From: Myxococcales bacterium
GTDB lineage: Bacteria; Myxococcota_A; Polyangia; Nannocystales; Nannocystaceae
Direction: 5' to 3'
Assembly: GCA_020633315.1 (NCBI GenBank)
Contig: JACKDV010000009.1
Coordinates: 62,001-126,000 of the forward strand
DNA length: 64,000 nt
Below the pieces are notes generated by a model. It was not told where the DNA came from. It was given only the letters and a program-made list of their open reading frames with translations, and searched no databases. Positions within the stretch are counted from its first letter, which is position 1, and the number at the start of each line of letters is the position of its first letter. Positions 36,688-44,566 of this stretch are shown in pieces. The translations under genes and the position numbers were made by a program.

Positions 36688-36700
36688 AATGCTGAGCATT
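36688..36700. promoter_or_regulatory. Palindromic candidate operator before the second FHA-PilZ gene
   Basis: AATGCT-G-AGCATT is a perfect 6-bp inverted repeat with a 1-nt centre in a locally AT-rich stretch, 63 nt before the start codon. A dimeric regulator could bind here. Confidence 0.3.
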
Positions 36701-36762
36701 GGTAGCGTGGGTCCGACCGGCGATCGTCGGCGATCGCCCCTGCCGTCGGCCACCGTCCCCCA

Positions 36763-37818
36763 ATGCCGAGCGATCCCATGTCCCCAGACGAGCCCCCCAC
36801 CTCCCGCTGGCAGCTCCGCGTGCTCGATGGCCCGCTGCGCGGCGCCACGCACCTGCTCCGCGAGCGCACCAGCATCGGTCGCTCCGCGAGCTCCGACCTC
36901 CAGATCATCGACACCGGCGTCTCGCGCCAGCACGCGATGATCGTCCGCAACGAGCAGGGCGAGCACGTGCTCATCGACCTGGCCAGCGCCAACGGCACCC
37001 TGGTCGACGGCAAGCGCATCGATCGCCTGGTGCTCCAGCCCAACACCATCTTCCGCGTGGTGGAGACCGAGATCCGCTTCGAGTCGGCGCGCGCCGAGGG
37101 CTCGGCCGAGCGGGCGGCCCCCGTCGAGGTCGTGGGCAAGACCGACGCCCGCACCCTGCGGAGCACCGCCGAGCTGCGCCTGGAGGACCTCGACCTGATG
37201 CCGCCGCCCGTGGGCGAGGCGCCCAGCCGCGAGGTGCTCGCCGGCCCCGAGCGCCACCCCGTGCTCTTCGACGGCCCCGACGGCACGGAGCACGACGGTC
37301 GCCTCATCGACGACATCCTCGAGTACCGGCGCCTGCGCTCGCAGTGCCTGCGCGGCGGGCTGGCCCAGGCCGCCCAGCGCCGTCACTTCCATGCGCTGCA
37401 GGAGCGCCTGCAGCAGCCCCCCGCCGCGCCGCCGGTGAGCAAGCGGGCCTTCTACCGCTTCGACTGCTGGTTCCCCGCCATCCTGCGCTTCGCCGCGGGT
37501 GAGGAGCAGCGCTGCTGGGTCCGCGACTTCGGAGTGGACGGCGCCCAGCTCAAGCTCGAGGGGCACCAGATCCACCGCCACTCGATCACCTGGCTCGCCC
37601 TCGAGCTCGTGGTGGACGGCCGCCCGCGCTCCGAGATCCTCGCCGGCCGCGTGGTGTGGACCGACGGCGACTACCTGGGCCTGGCGTTCTCGGGCCCCCC
37701 GCGCTCGGAGGATGGTCGCTACGCCTCTGGCCCGGCCGTCCGCGAGGTGGTCGAGGACACCCGACCCATGCGCGATGCCTCGTCGCCTCGCCTGCGCCTG
37801 GCCAACGGCGAGGACTGA
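36763..37818 (+). CDS. FHA-PilZ domain signalling protein (paralogue)
   Basis: The 351-residue protein has the same layout as the gene at 35037. The FHA domain has 'TSIGRSASSDLQI', 'VSRQHAMIV' and 'SANGTLV'. The linker has 'LIDDILEYRRLRSQCL', closely matching the paralogue. A PilZ-like domain follows with 'SKRAFYRF' and 'DFGVDGAQL'. As in the paralogue, the Ser of the second PilZ motif is Gly, so the change is shared and probably old. The two genes plus the STAS-like gene look like a duplicated regulatory unit. Short tandem repeats follow the stop codon. Confidence 0.87.
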   Translation: MPSDPMSPDEPPTSRWQLRVLDGPLRGATHLLRERTSIGRSASSDLQIIDTGVSRQHAMIVRNEQGEHVLIDLASANGTLVDGKRIDRLVLQPNTIFRVVETEIRFESARAEGSAERAAPVEVVGKTDARTLRSTAELRLEDLDLMPPPVGEAPSREVLAGPERHPVLFDGPDGTEHDGRLIDDILEYRRLRSQCLRGGLAQAAQRRHFHALQERLQQPPAAPPVSKRAFYRFDCWFPAILRFAAGEEQRCWVRDFGVDGAQLKLEGHQIHRHSITWLALELVVDGRPRSEILAGRVVWTDGDYLGLAFSGPPRSEDGRYASGPAVREVVEDTRPMRDASSPRLRLANGED

Positions 37819-37822
37819 CTCG

Positions 37823-37877
37823 TCGGGCGCTCGGGCATCGTCGGGTTGCTCGGGCATCGCCGGGCGCTCGGGCATCG
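37823..37877. repeat. Three short tandem repeats (18-19 bp)
   Basis: Three units reading (t/c)cggg(cg/ttg)ctcgggcatcg follow the stop codon of the FHA-PilZ gene. There is no dyad symmetry of terminator type. Origin by slippage is likely. Confidence 0.7.
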
Positions 37878-38011
37878 CCTGCGCAGGGCCCCGAGCGTCG
37901 TGACGGTGACGTCGGCGTGACCCTCGATCGCCCCCGGACGCACGGGTAGCTCCGATCACGGCCGTTTCAGCCCCTCGGCTCCCGTAGCGACCTCGTCCTC
38001 ACGAAGCTCGC

Positions 38012-38040
38012 TTGGCACGCTCGCGGCCGACTGCGATCAT
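38012..38040 (+). promoter_or_regulatory. Predicted promoter of the PilZ gene
   Basis: TTGGCA (38012-38017) and GATCAT (38035-38040) have a 17-nt spacer, and the GTG start follows after 6 nt. Spacing predicts a leaderless mRNA. Confidence 0.45.
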
Positions 38041-38046
38041 CATCGG

Positions 38047-38400
38047 GTGATGGCGGAACGACGAACCCACCGGCGCTATGACGTGTGGTTCCCGGTGCAG
38101 GTGGACGCCGGGCAGCTCGGGACGGCGGTCGGGATCTCCAAGGACGCCTCGGCCAAGGGCCTGCGGCTCGATGCCAACGCCGACGTGATCATCGGCGCCC
38201 CGGTGCGGCTGCGCTTCCGCGTCTCGCCCCACGAGCGGCCGCAGGACGTCGACGGCACGATCGTCCGGGTGCATCGCAATCGCCTCGAGGACAGCGACTG
38301 GCCCTACCAGCTCGCCGTGGAGTTCGACGATCCCGAGCCCACGCTGGACCACCGCCTGGCCACCGAGGCCTCGCACCAGCACCCGAGCGCGAGCGCCTGA
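38047..38400 (+). CDS. PilZ domain protein
   Basis: A 117-residue single-domain PilZ protein. The c-di-GMP-binding signature looks complete: 'RRTHRRYDV' at the N-terminus and 'DASAKGLRL' (DxSxxG) about 24 residues later. The beta-barrel strands 'VRLRFRVSPHER' and 'YQLAVEFDDPEP' follow. It is therefore the most likely real c-di-GMP receptor of this cluster, unlike the two FHA-PilZ proteins. The start may be GTG (38047) or the next codon ATG; the promoter spacing favours the GTG. Confidence 0.88.
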   Translation: MMAERRTHRRYDVWFPVQVDAGQLGTAVGISKDASAKGLRLDANADVIIGAPVRLRFRVSPHERPQDVDGTIVRVHRNRLEDSDWPYQLAVEFDDPEPTLDHRLATEASHQHPSASA

Positions 38401-38484
38401 CCCGGCGCGCGATTCGGCCCCTCGCGGCCCATTCGCGAGACGAACGCCGTTTCGGTCGATGGCGGAGCGCGGCCCCCGGGCTGC

Positions 38485-38490
38485 TAGACT
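38485..38490 (+). promoter_or_regulatory. Candidate -10 box of the PhnD-like gene
   Basis: TAGACT ends exactly 6 nt before the GTG start, the spacing expected for a leaderless transcript. No clear -35 box is seen. Confidence 0.4.
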
Positions 38491-38496
38491 CGCCGG

Positions 38497-39267
38497 GTGC
38501 TCGCCCTGATGTTCCCGCCGTCGCTCGGTCGCCTGGCCGCGTCGGCACGGGCCGAGCTGTTCGAGCAGTGGTTCTCCCGACACCTGGAGATGCCGATCGA
38601 CATCCGGGTGGCGTCCAGCTACGAGGCGCTGCGGCGGGCCATCGAGGAGCGCGAGGTCGATCTGGCCTGGGCCCCGCCCGTCGTCTGCGCGGCGGTGCAG
38701 CACCGGGCCCACACCATCCTCAAGGCGATCCGAGCCGGCCACTCCACCTACCTCTCCGCCCTCATGGTTCGCACCGGCGAGATCCGGCGTCTCGAGGACC
38801 TGCGGGGTCGTCGGGCCGCGTGGGTCGACCGCCTCTCCACCGGCGGCTACCTGCTGCCGGCGGCCCACCTGCGCAAGCGCGGGCTCGACCCCGAGTCGCT
38901 GCTCGAGGAGCAGCGCTTCGTGGGCTCGTACCGCCACGCGCTGCGGGCGGTGATGGAAGGCGAGGCCGACCTCGCCTCGGTCTACGTGCGGGCCACCACC
39001 AACGAGGCCGCGCGCGAGTCGGTGCAGGAGCTGCTCGGCGACGGCGAGCGCCTCGAGGCGCTCGACTTCACGGCCGAGGTCCCCAGCGACGGGCTCGTGG
39101 TCATCGATCGCCCCGCGACCTCCGACGTGCACCAGGTGGTCACGCGCCTGCGCTCGCTCTCCGACGGTCGCACCCACACCATGCTGCTGACCATCTTCGA
39201 CGCCGAGGCCCTCGTGCCCGCGCATCCCGGCGAGTACGACGCCCTGCGCGACGCGATGACCGAGTAG
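38497..39267 (+). CDS. PhnD/SsuA-type substrate-binding domain without signal peptide
   Basis: The 256-residue protein follows the PhnD-like periplasmic binding fold: 'FEQWFSRHLEMPIDIRVASS', 'ALRRAIEEREVDLAWAPPVV', 'IRRLEDLRGRRAAWVDRLST', 'GSYRHALRAVMEGEADLASVY' and 'VPSDGLVVIDRPATSD'. Relatives bind phosphonate, phosphate or sulfonate for ABC importers, but here there is no signal peptide or lipobox and no ABC genes are adjacent. It may act in the cytosol as a ligand sensor. The gene is followed by a sulfotransferase and a TauE/SafE exporter. The ligand is unknown. Confidence 0.75.
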   Translation: MLALMFPPSLGRLAASARAELFEQWFSRHLEMPIDIRVASSYEALRRAIEEREVDLAWAPPVVCAAVQHRAHTILKAIRAGHSTYLSALMVRTGEIRRLEDLRGRRAAWVDRLSTGGYLLPAAHLRKRGLDPESLLEEQRFVGSYRHALRAVMEGEADLASVYVRATTNEAARESVQELLGDGERLEALDFTAEVPSDGLVVIDRPATSDVHQVVTRLRSLSDGRTHTMLLTIFDAEALVPAHPGEYDALRDAMTE

Positions 39268-39427
39268 CGGTCGATCCGGCGCCTCCTCGAGCTCCCCTCG
39301 CCGATGGTCGCAGGCCGCCCGGCGACGTCCTGCGACCACGCCCGGGACCGAGCGCCTCGCCCTCCGCGTGGGCCGCCGTGCCCCCCCGGGCTTGTTCACC
39401 GGCCTCCACCCGGGGTAGGAGGGGACG

Positions 39428-40486
39428 GTGACGAGCGAGGCGAGCGAGGCGATGGGCCCAGCGAGCGCCGTTTCGGCGGGCTCCGGCGGGCTCGGGGACC
39501 CCGCGGTCGCCCTGACCTTCCTCGTCTGCAGCGAGCGCTCGGGCTCCAACCTGATCCGCTCCATCCTCAATGCGCACCCCGAGGTCTTCGCCCCCGAGCC
39601 GATCCACCTCGGCGCGTTCTGGGAGCGCCTCGACGAGTTCGGCGACCTGCGCGACGACGAGCGCTGGCGGGCGCTGCTCGCCGCGATCGTCGAGTTCCTG
39701 CGCGAGTGGAACGGCACCCTGCACCCCTCGGTGGCGCTGCGGGTGGACGAGCTGCTCGAGCGGATCCCCCGGCGCGAGTTCGTGGCGATCTACGAGCACG
39801 TCTACTGCCGCGGGCTCGCGGCCTCGGGCAAGCCGCGGCTGTTCGTCAAGGAGAACCACACCGCCCAGCGCTCCCCGATCCTGCTGCGCCACTACCCCGG
39901 GGCCCGCTTCGTCTACCAGGTCCGGGACCCTCGCGACTTCCTGGCCTCGTGCAAGCGGATGAGCCGCTTCAAGTACGGCTCGGCCGAGGGGGCGCTCGCG
40001 GTGTGGTGCGCCGACCAGCGGGCCGCGGCCGAGCTGCGGGCCCGGCTCCCGCCCGAGCGGATGTTCCGCGGCCGCTACGAGACCCTGATCCACGAGCCCG
40101 AGCGCTACCTCGGCGAGCTGTGCGAGCGCATGGGCATCCCCTTCGTGCCCCAGATGCTCGCGTTCCACGAGACCGCCGACGCCCAGCGGGCCGCGGCCCA
40201 CGAGGCCTGGCGCAACCTCGGCAGGCCGATCATCCGGGACAACAGCGGGCACTACGTGCAGACGCTGAGCCCCGAGGAGATCGCCCTGGTCGAGACCCAC
40301 GCCCATGCGCTGATGCTCGAGCTCGGCTACCCGGTCGATCGCCCCGCCGATCCCTCGATCGACGGCACGGGCCTGTCGCTCCCCGGCGAGGGCGAGCCCC
40401 ACCGCCGCCGCGTGGACGACGGCTCGAGCAGCTCGGTCGTCCACCGCGTGATCGACCGCCACGTGGCCGCGCTCGCGGGGCGCTGA
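39428..40486 (+). CDS. PAPS-dependent sulfotransferase
   Basis: The 352-residue enzyme has the two PAPS-binding motifs. 'VCSERSGSNLIRSIL' is the 5'-phosphosulfate loop near residue 33. 'YQVRDPRDFLASCKRM' is the 3'-phosphate site near 165. The catalytic-base region 'FVKENHTAQRSP' lies between them. It should transfer sulfate from PAPS to a hydroxyl or amine of a lipid, sugar or small molecule. The GTG has a strong Shine-Dalgarno sequence (AGGAGGGG) upstream. A TauE/SafE exporter gene begins 15 nt after the stop, so the two are co-transcribed; this fits synthesis or handling of a sulfated compound. Confidence 0.85.
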   Translation: MTSEASEAMGPASAVSAGSGGLGDPAVALTFLVCSERSGSNLIRSILNAHPEVFAPEPIHLGAFWERLDEFGDLRDDERWRALLAAIVEFLREWNGTLHPSVALRVDELLERIPRREFVAIYEHVYCRGLAASGKPRLFVKENHTAQRSPILLRHYPGARFVYQVRDPRDFLASCKRMSRFKYGSAEGALAVWCADQRAAAELRARLPPERMFRGRYETLIHEPERYLGELCERMGIPFVPQMLAFHETADAQRAAAHEAWRNLGRPIIRDNSGHYVQTLSPEEIALVETHAHALMLELGYPVDRPADPSIDGTGLSLPGEGEPHRRRVDDGSSSSVVHRVIDRHVAALAGR

Positions 40487-40501
40487 GCCGGGAGCAGGAT
40501 C

Positions 40502-41236
40502 GTGCCCCTCGACCCGCTCACCCTCGCCGCTCTGCTGGTGACCGCCCTGCTCGCGGCGGCGCTGGCCGGGGTGCTGGGCATGGGCGGCGGCCTGGCCCTG
40601 CTCGGCATGATGACGGCGGTGCTGCCCGCCCCGGTGGTGGTGCCGCTGCACGGCGTGGTGCAGCTGGTGTCCAACTCCACCCGCACCCTGGTGCTGCTGC
40701 GCCACGTGGCCTGGCGGGTGTTCCTGGTCTACGCGCCGCCCATGCTGCTGGGGCTCGCCGCCGCCACGGCGCTGTGGTCGGGCGACAAGCTCACCTTCCT
40801 GCGCCCGGCCATCGGCCTGTTCCTGCTCGGCTTCCTCGCCTTCCGTCGCTGGGCCCCCGTGCTGCGCAACCCGCCGCGGTGGGTCTACGCGCTGCTCGGC
40901 CTGGTGGTGGGCTTCGCCAGCGTGTGGATCGGCTCGGTGGGCCCGCTGCTGGCCCCGTTCTTCCTGCGCGACGACTTCACCCCCGAGCAGGTCATCGCCA
41001 CCAAGGCCGCCTGCCAGTCGCTGTCCCACCTGCTCAAGATCCCCGCCTTCGTGGTGCTCGGCTTCGACTTCCAGGGCCACGCCGCCTTGCTCGGCGGGCT
41101 GGTGGTCGCGGTGATCGTGGGCACGCTGGTGGGGCGGGCGATCCTGGGCCGACTGCCGCGCAAGCACTTCGAGCGCCTGTTCGAGGTGCTGGTGGGGTTG
41201 CTGGCGCTGTGGCTGGTGGTGGGCGCGCTGCTGTGA
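40502..41236 (+). CDS. TauE/SafE family anion exporter
   Basis: A 244-residue inner-membrane protein with about eight hydrophobic helices. It has the two TauE/SafE half-repeats: 'LAGVLGMGGGLALLGMM' near the N-terminus and 'FASVWIGSVGPLLAPFFL' near residue 135. The family moves sulfite, sulfoacetate or other organosulfonate-derived anions. It is coupled to the sulfotransferase gene (15-nt gap, GTG start with a GAGCAGGA ribosome-binding site), which suggests export of a sulfur-containing product or by-product. A second, separate TauE/SafE gene lies 4.2 kb away beyond the channel operon. Confidence 0.88.
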   Translation: MPLDPLTLAALLVTALLAAALAGVLGMGGGLALLGMMTAVLPAPVVVPLHGVVQLVSNSTRTLVLLRHVAWRVFLVYAPPMLLGLAAATALWSGDKLTFLRPAIGLFLLGFLAFRRWAPVLRNPPRWVYALLGLVVGFASVWIGSVGPLLAPFFLRDDFTPEQVIATKAACQSLSHLLKIPAFVVLGFDFQGHAALLGGLVVAVIVGTLVGRAILGRLPRKHFERLFEVLVGLLALWLVVGALL

Positions 41237-41299
41237 GCGGGCCCGACCGTCCCGTCGCGCGCCCCCGATGGGCTCGTCGCGCTCCCGCCTCCTCGGCCC

Positions 41300-44200
41300 T
41301 CAGCGGTTCTTGAGGACCTTGCGCAGGTCGGCCTCGTCCTCGGCGAAGGCCAGCAGGCGGTCGCCCGCCTTCACCACCAGGTCGGGCGGCGGGTTCACCT
41401 CGAGGCGCCGCGCCAGCTCGGCCTGCGGCGAGCTGTCGGCCACGTCGTCGGCCGCGTAGGCGAGCTTGCCCTGGTGGCTGTGGTAGAGCCCGATCGGCAC
41501 GATCCCCGCGCGCGACTTGGCGGTGAGCAGCAGGCGTCGCAGCTCTCGCCAGCTCTTGCCGTGCAGGGCCTCGGGCAGCGCCACCGTGTACAGCTCGGAG
41601 TTGTCCTCGCGGAAGGTGACGATGTCGTTGAAGAAGTCGCCGAAGGCGGGATCGAGGCAGGCGTTGGCCAGCCACGAGTCGGCCAGGCGGCGCGCGGGCA
41701 CGGGCACCAGCCAGCGCGAGAAGGGCTCGAACAGCCCCTCCATGTCGTCCTCGGCCGCCTCCACCAGGGTCACCGGCAGCAGCGCGCCGCCCTGGGCCGA
41801 GTCACCCGCCAGGGCGGGGGACTGCACGCTCGGGGCCAGGTCGAGCTGGGCGCGGCGCATGGTGTCGGCGCGGGCCTGGGGGTCCAGGCGCATGCAGGCG
41901 TGGTGCACGGCCCGGGCGATCCGCAGGGGGTGGTAGCTGCCCTGCAGCACGATCACCCGCGCGGCCCGGGGCAGCCGCAGCTCCACCAGCTCCTCGGGCA
42001 CCTCGGGGTTCTGCTCGTAGATCGTCAGGCCCCGCACCCGGGTCAGCTGCGCCCGCACGCGGGCCGGCAGCGCGTCGGAGATCACCACGTGGATCGCCCG
42101 CTGCCGCGAGGGCCCCGGGCTGCGCAGCACCCGGATGAGCTGGAGCATCTCCTCGCGGAAGTTGAGGATCACGATGTGATTGCGGGTGCGCCGGAACAGG
42201 CGCATCTGGTCGCGCGACAGGATGCTGGTGAGTGCCGCGGTGAACCACGCCAGCAGGCCCAGGCCGGCCACGGTGGCCGCCACCCCGATCACCCGCGCCT
42301 TGGAGGTCTTGAGCGACTCGCTGTCGAAGTTGCCCGTCGCGAACATGTTCATCTCCCAGAACGAGTCGTTGAGGGTACGAACGCGCGCGTTGCTGTCGTG
42401 CTCGAGGTTCCACACCACCAGGGTGGCCGCGCCCACGATCACCAAGAAGCCCAGGAAGGGCACCAGCGGGTTGGAGAGCTGGCCCTCGAGGTTGCCCGAC
42501 AGCGGGTTGCCCAGCAGGCCACGGCGCCGTGCCATGCGGCGCAGCAGCAGCAGCAGGCCCAGGGCCACGGCCAGGATGCCGCCGATCTCCGCCCAGTAGA
42601 TCACGAACTCGCGGCGCTCGGCCCACGCCGCGCCGCCGTGCAGGGGGATGGGCTCGCTCTCGGCGAAGCCGCGCCAGCGCACCTGGATCTCGGCCTGGTC
42701 GGTGGGGTGCTCCTCGAGCCAGCGCAGGCCGTCGATCAGGCGCAGCACCTCGTCCTCGCTCAGCGCGTCCTCGCCGTTGCGGCGCACGGTGAGCACCACG
42801 GTGCTCACGCACACGGTGGGCAGGCCGAAGCTCAGGCCCGGGTAGCTGTTGGCGTCGATCTGGCACACCCGGTAGTAGGGAAAGCCCTCGATCAGCCGCT
42901 CGATGCTGCTGCCGGGCAGGGCGTTGAGCCCAGCCGTGCCGGTGGCGAGCAGCCCCGCGATCGTGGCGTCGCCCACCTTGGTGGTGCGCAGCATCATCAG
43001 CAGCTCGCCGCGGCGCATCACCTCCATCGACTGCTTGTTGGTGAGGTCGAGCGCGTTGACGTCCTCGAGCGAGAGCCCCGCGGCGCCGAGGATCACCTTG
43101 GAGGTCTCGGTGCTGCCCGAGCCGCGCTGGCCCACGAAGATCGGGCGGTCGCCGAGCTCGGAGAAGTCGTCGAGGCGGACCGGTCGCCGCACGATCACGT
43201 GGGCCGCCGCGTCCTCGATGGCCGCCACGAGCTGCAGCTCCACCCCCGCGAGCTCGCGGGGCTCGATCCCACACATCCACCCGCTCTCGCCCTCCTCGCC
43301 GTCGGGCTCGTCGCTCTGCTGGTCGGCGGCCGCGGCCGCGTTGAAGGCCTCGGCCGCCACCGCGTACTGCACCATGGCCGCGTCGAGCTCCCCGCGGGCG
43401 AGCTTGTGCACGTTGTCGCACGAGCCCCCCGTGTGCCGCACCGACAGCTCCGACTCGGCGCCGATCTCCTTCATCGCCGCCGCGATGGCGTCGGCGGTGA
43501 CGGTGAAGCCCCCGCTCTTGCTGCTGGCGCCGAAGCGGATCTCGCCGTCCTTGCGGGTCCGCCGATCGAGGCCGCGCAGCTTGGCCCCGGGGTGCAGCGG
43601 CACCGGGGTGCGCTCGGCGAAGTCGCGCCACTGCAGCGGCCCCAGCTTGCCGTCGTCGGCCAGGCGCCCCAGGCCGTCGATCATGGCCACCACCTGCTCG
43701 TCCGCGAGCAGCTCCTGCCCCTCGCGCCTCGCGGTGAGCAGCACCGTGCTCACGCACACCGTGGGCACGTCGAAGTCGAGGCCGGGGTAGCTGTGGGCGC
43801 CGATCGTGCACAGGCGATAGTAGGGGAAGCCGTCGATCAGCCGCTGGGTGACGCTGGCCGGCAGCGGGTTGAGGTCGGCCATGCCGGTGTCGAGCAGGCG
43901 GGCGACCGCCTTGGTGCCCACCTTGGTGGTGCGCAGCACCATCAGCAGCTCGCCGCGGGCCATGGCGGCCATCGACTCCTTGTTGCCCAGGTCGAGCGCG
44001 TTGACGTCCTCGAGGGTGAGGCCGGCCGCGCCCAGCAGGATCTTGGAGGTCTCCATGCTGCCCGAGCCCTCCTGGCCCACGAAGATCGGGCGCTGGCCCA
44101 CCGCGGCCAGGTCGTCCAGGCGCACCGGTCGGCGCAGGATCACGTGGGCGGCCGCCTCCTCGATCGCGGCCACGAGCTGGAGCTGCACGCCCCGGAGCTC

Positions 44201-44566
44201 CTGGGGCTCGAGCCCGCACATCCACCCGCTGGGCCCCGCGTCGTCGTCCACCTCGGCCGCGGCGGCGGCCATGGCCTCGGCCGCCACGTCGTACTTGACC
44301 AGCGCCACGTCGAGCTCGCCCCGCGCCAGGCGGCGCACGTTGTCGCAGGAGCCGTCGGTCACCACCACCTCGAGCGGCAGCTCGTGCTCGAGCTCGGCGG
44401 CGATCGCCTTGGCGGTGTTGTCGAAGCCTCCGCCTGCGCTGCCGCTGCCCAGCCGCAGCGGCCTGGCACCCCCCTCGGCCCGGCCCAGCGCGGGCACCAG
44501 CCACACCAGCGCCAGCAGCAGCCACGGCCCCAGCGCCCGGGCCCGCCTCCACGCGTGCGCGCTCAT
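41300..44566 (-). CDS. Candidate ligand-gated ion channel: signal peptide - TAXI SBD - TAXI SBD - CASTOR-like pore - RCK
   Basis: A 1088-residue fusion protein. Residues 1-30 are a signal peptide. Residues 36-330 and 343-645 are two homologous TAXI-type (TRAP transporter) solute-binding domains: 'LGSGSAGGGFDNTAKAI', 'DGSCDNVRRLARGELDVALV', 'FVGQEGSGSMETSKILLGAA' and 'DVPTVCVSTVLLT' in the first, with close copies in the second. Three membrane segments follow. The first is at about 654-676 and ends in 'RRMARRR'. The second is at 700-720, and after a re-entrant stretch with 'ATGNF' (743-747) the third is at 757-783. The rest (795-1088) is an RCK/TrkA-N plus TrkA-C module ('HIVILNFREEM', 'VVISDALPARVRAQL', 'LVVKAGDRLLAFAEDE'). 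This order places the binding domains in the periplasm and RCK in the cytosol. Translation is coupled to the preceding RCK-like gene by an ATGA overlap. Ion selectivity and ligand are unknown. Confidence 0.85.
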   Translation of the reverse strand: MSAHAWRRARALGPWLLLALVWLVPALGRAEGGARPLRLGSGSAGGGFDNTAKAIAAELEHELPLEVVVTDGSCDNVRRLARGELDVALVKYDVAAEAMAAAAAEVDDDAGPSGWMCGLEPQELRGVQLQLVAAIEEAAAHVILRRPVRLDDLAAVGQRPIFVGQEGSGSMETSKILLGAAGLTLEDVNALDLGNKESMAAMARGELLMVLRTTKVGTKAVARLLDTGMADLNPLPASVTQRLIDGFPYYRLCTIGAHSYPGLDFDVPTVCVSTVLLTARREGQELLADEQVVAMIDGLGRLADDGKLGPLQWRDFAERTPVPLHPGAKLRGLDRRTRKDGEIRFGASSKSGGFTVTADAIAAAMKEIGAESELSVRHTGGSCDNVHKLARGELDAAMVQYAVAAEAFNAAAAADQQSDEPDGEEGESGWMCGIEPRELAGVELQLVAAIEDAAAHVIVRRPVRLDDFSELGDRPIFVGQRGSGSTETSKVILGAAGLSLEDVNALDLTNKQSMEVMRRGELLMMLRTTKVGDATIAGLLATGTAGLNALPGSSIERLIEGFPYYRVCQIDANSYPGLSFGLPTVCVSTVVLTVRRNGEDALSEDEVLRLIDGLRWLEEHPTDQAEIQVRWRGFAESEPIPLHGGAAWAERREFVIYWAEIGGILAVALGLLLLLRRMARRRGLLGNPLSGNLEGQLSNPLVPFLGFLVIVGAATLVVWNLEHDSNARVRTLNDSFWEMNMFATGNFDSESLKTSKARVIGVAATVAGLGLLAWFTAALTSILSRDQMRLFRRTRNHIVILNFREEMLQLIRVLRSPGPSRQRAIHVVISDALPARVRAQLTRVRGLTIYEQNPEVPEELVELRLPRAARVIVLQGSYHPLRIARAVHHACMRLDPQARADTMRRAQLDLAPSVQSPALAGDSAQGGALLPVTLVEAAEDDMEGLFEPFSRWLVPVPARRLADSWLANACLDPAFGDFFNDIVTFREDNSELYTVALPEALHGKSWRELRRLLLTAKSRAGIVPIGLYHSHQGKLAYAADDVADSSPQAELARRLEVNPPPDLVVKAGDRLLAFAEDEADLRKVLKNR

